Of a stretch of DNA of 5,529 nucleotides, positions 5,289 to 5,529 are shown piece after piece. Numbering within the stretch: the stretch's first letter is position 1; every line of letters begins with the position of its first letter. The stretch covers positions 1 to 5,529 of the forward strand of contig CALMNS010000224.1 in NCBI GenBank assembly GCA_937871635.1, given 5' to 3'. The notes under the pieces are model-generated. The model saw only the letters and a program-made list of their open reading frames with translations. It had not been told where the DNA came from and did no database searches. Position numbers and translations under genes: made by a program. The DNA is from an uncultured Solirubrobacter sp. (GTDB taxonomy: Bacteria; Actinomycetota; Thermoleophilia; Solirubrobacterales; Solirubrobacteraceae).

Positions 5289-5529
5289 GCCCCGAGGTCC
5301 TCCGGATCCGCGCGGGCAACCCCGGCCCGTTCACGCTGACGGGGACGAACACCTGGGTGGTGGGGCGCGACCCGTGCTGGGTGGTCGATCCGGGGCCGGC
5401 GCTCGACGCCCACGCGGACGCCGTAGCCACCGCGGTGCAGGAGCGCGGCGGGGCGGCCGGGATCGCCGTCACCCACGACCACCCCGACCACGTCGAGGGC
5501 CTGCCCGGGCTCGTCGAGCGGCTCGGCGG
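5285..5529 (+). CDS. Metallo-beta-lactamase-fold hydrolase, 5' part
   Basis: Eighty-one codons are visible before the window ends, so the gene is cut at its 3' side. It starts with GTG, sharing four bases (GTGA) with the dehydrogenase stop, with no Shine-Dalgarno in front. The N-terminus LTGTNTWVVG (18-27) and CWVVDPGP (31-38) form the first strands typical of glyoxalase II/LACTB2-like members. THDHPDHVEGL (63-73) is the metal-binding HxHxDH motif, giving H64, H66, D68 and H69 for a two-metal site. Relatives include hydroxyacylglutathione hydrolases, LACTB2-type endoribonucleases and quorum-quenching lactonases; the missing C-terminal half is needed to choose among them. No signal peptide is seen, so it is probably cytosolic, unlike the preceding secreted protein. 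Confidence 0.85.
   Translation, partial: MSPEVLRIRAGNPGPFTLTGTNTWVVGRDPCWVVDPGPALDAHADAVATAVQERGGAAGIAVTHDHPDHVEGLPGLVERLG

Noticed and set aside
1..5529. CRISPR arrays, tRNA or rRNA genes, insertion sequences, integration sites
   Set aside because: No regular repeat-spacer pattern, no tRNA-like cloverleaf, no transposase or integrase motifs and no terminal repeats were seen.

Overview
The window is extremely GC-rich (roughly 70-75% by eye), with GTG starts, few Shine-Dalgarno sites and tightly packed genes. This fits a high-GC actinobacterium, possibly a deep lineage such as Thermoleophilia/Solirubrobacterales. The lineage is an inference from composition and gene style; no rRNA or marker gene is present.

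Layout, left to right. (1) The C-terminal part of a polytopic membrane protein of the YbhN/flippase-like family (+, 1-444). (2) Convergent to it and overlapping its stop codon, a small His/Asp/Trp-rich protein resembling DUF457/YdjM-type or phospholipase C-like metal-dependent hydrolases (-, 441-986). (3) A 113-bp gap with two small inverted repeats. (4) A zinc-free medium-chain NADPH:quinone oxidoreductase (-, 1100-2095). (5) A 54-bp divergent promoter region, AT-richer than its surroundings, carrying a nested palindrome at 2112-2148. (6) A rightward run of four genes, each sharing 4 bases (ATGA or GTGA) with the next: a DtxR-family regulator with an MntR-like metal site (2150-2827), an NRAMP/MntH divalent-metal transporter (2824-4125), a secreted PQQ-type sugar/aldose dehydrogenase-like beta-propeller (4122-5288), and the start of a metallo-beta-lactamase-fold hydrolase (5285 to the window end).

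The best-supported functional unit is manganese homeostasis: an MntR-like repressor translationally coupled to its likely target, an Mn2+/H+ symporter, behind a palindrome that overlaps the predicted -10 element and also lies upstream of the divergent oxidoreductase. The less usual part is the continuation of this chain into a secreted PQQ-type dehydrogenase and an MBL-fold hydrolase. The tight coupling suggests co-expression, but a shared function is not shown by the sequence. Individually the families are known. I do not see a wholly novel system; the operon combination and its divergent operator are the items most worth following up.
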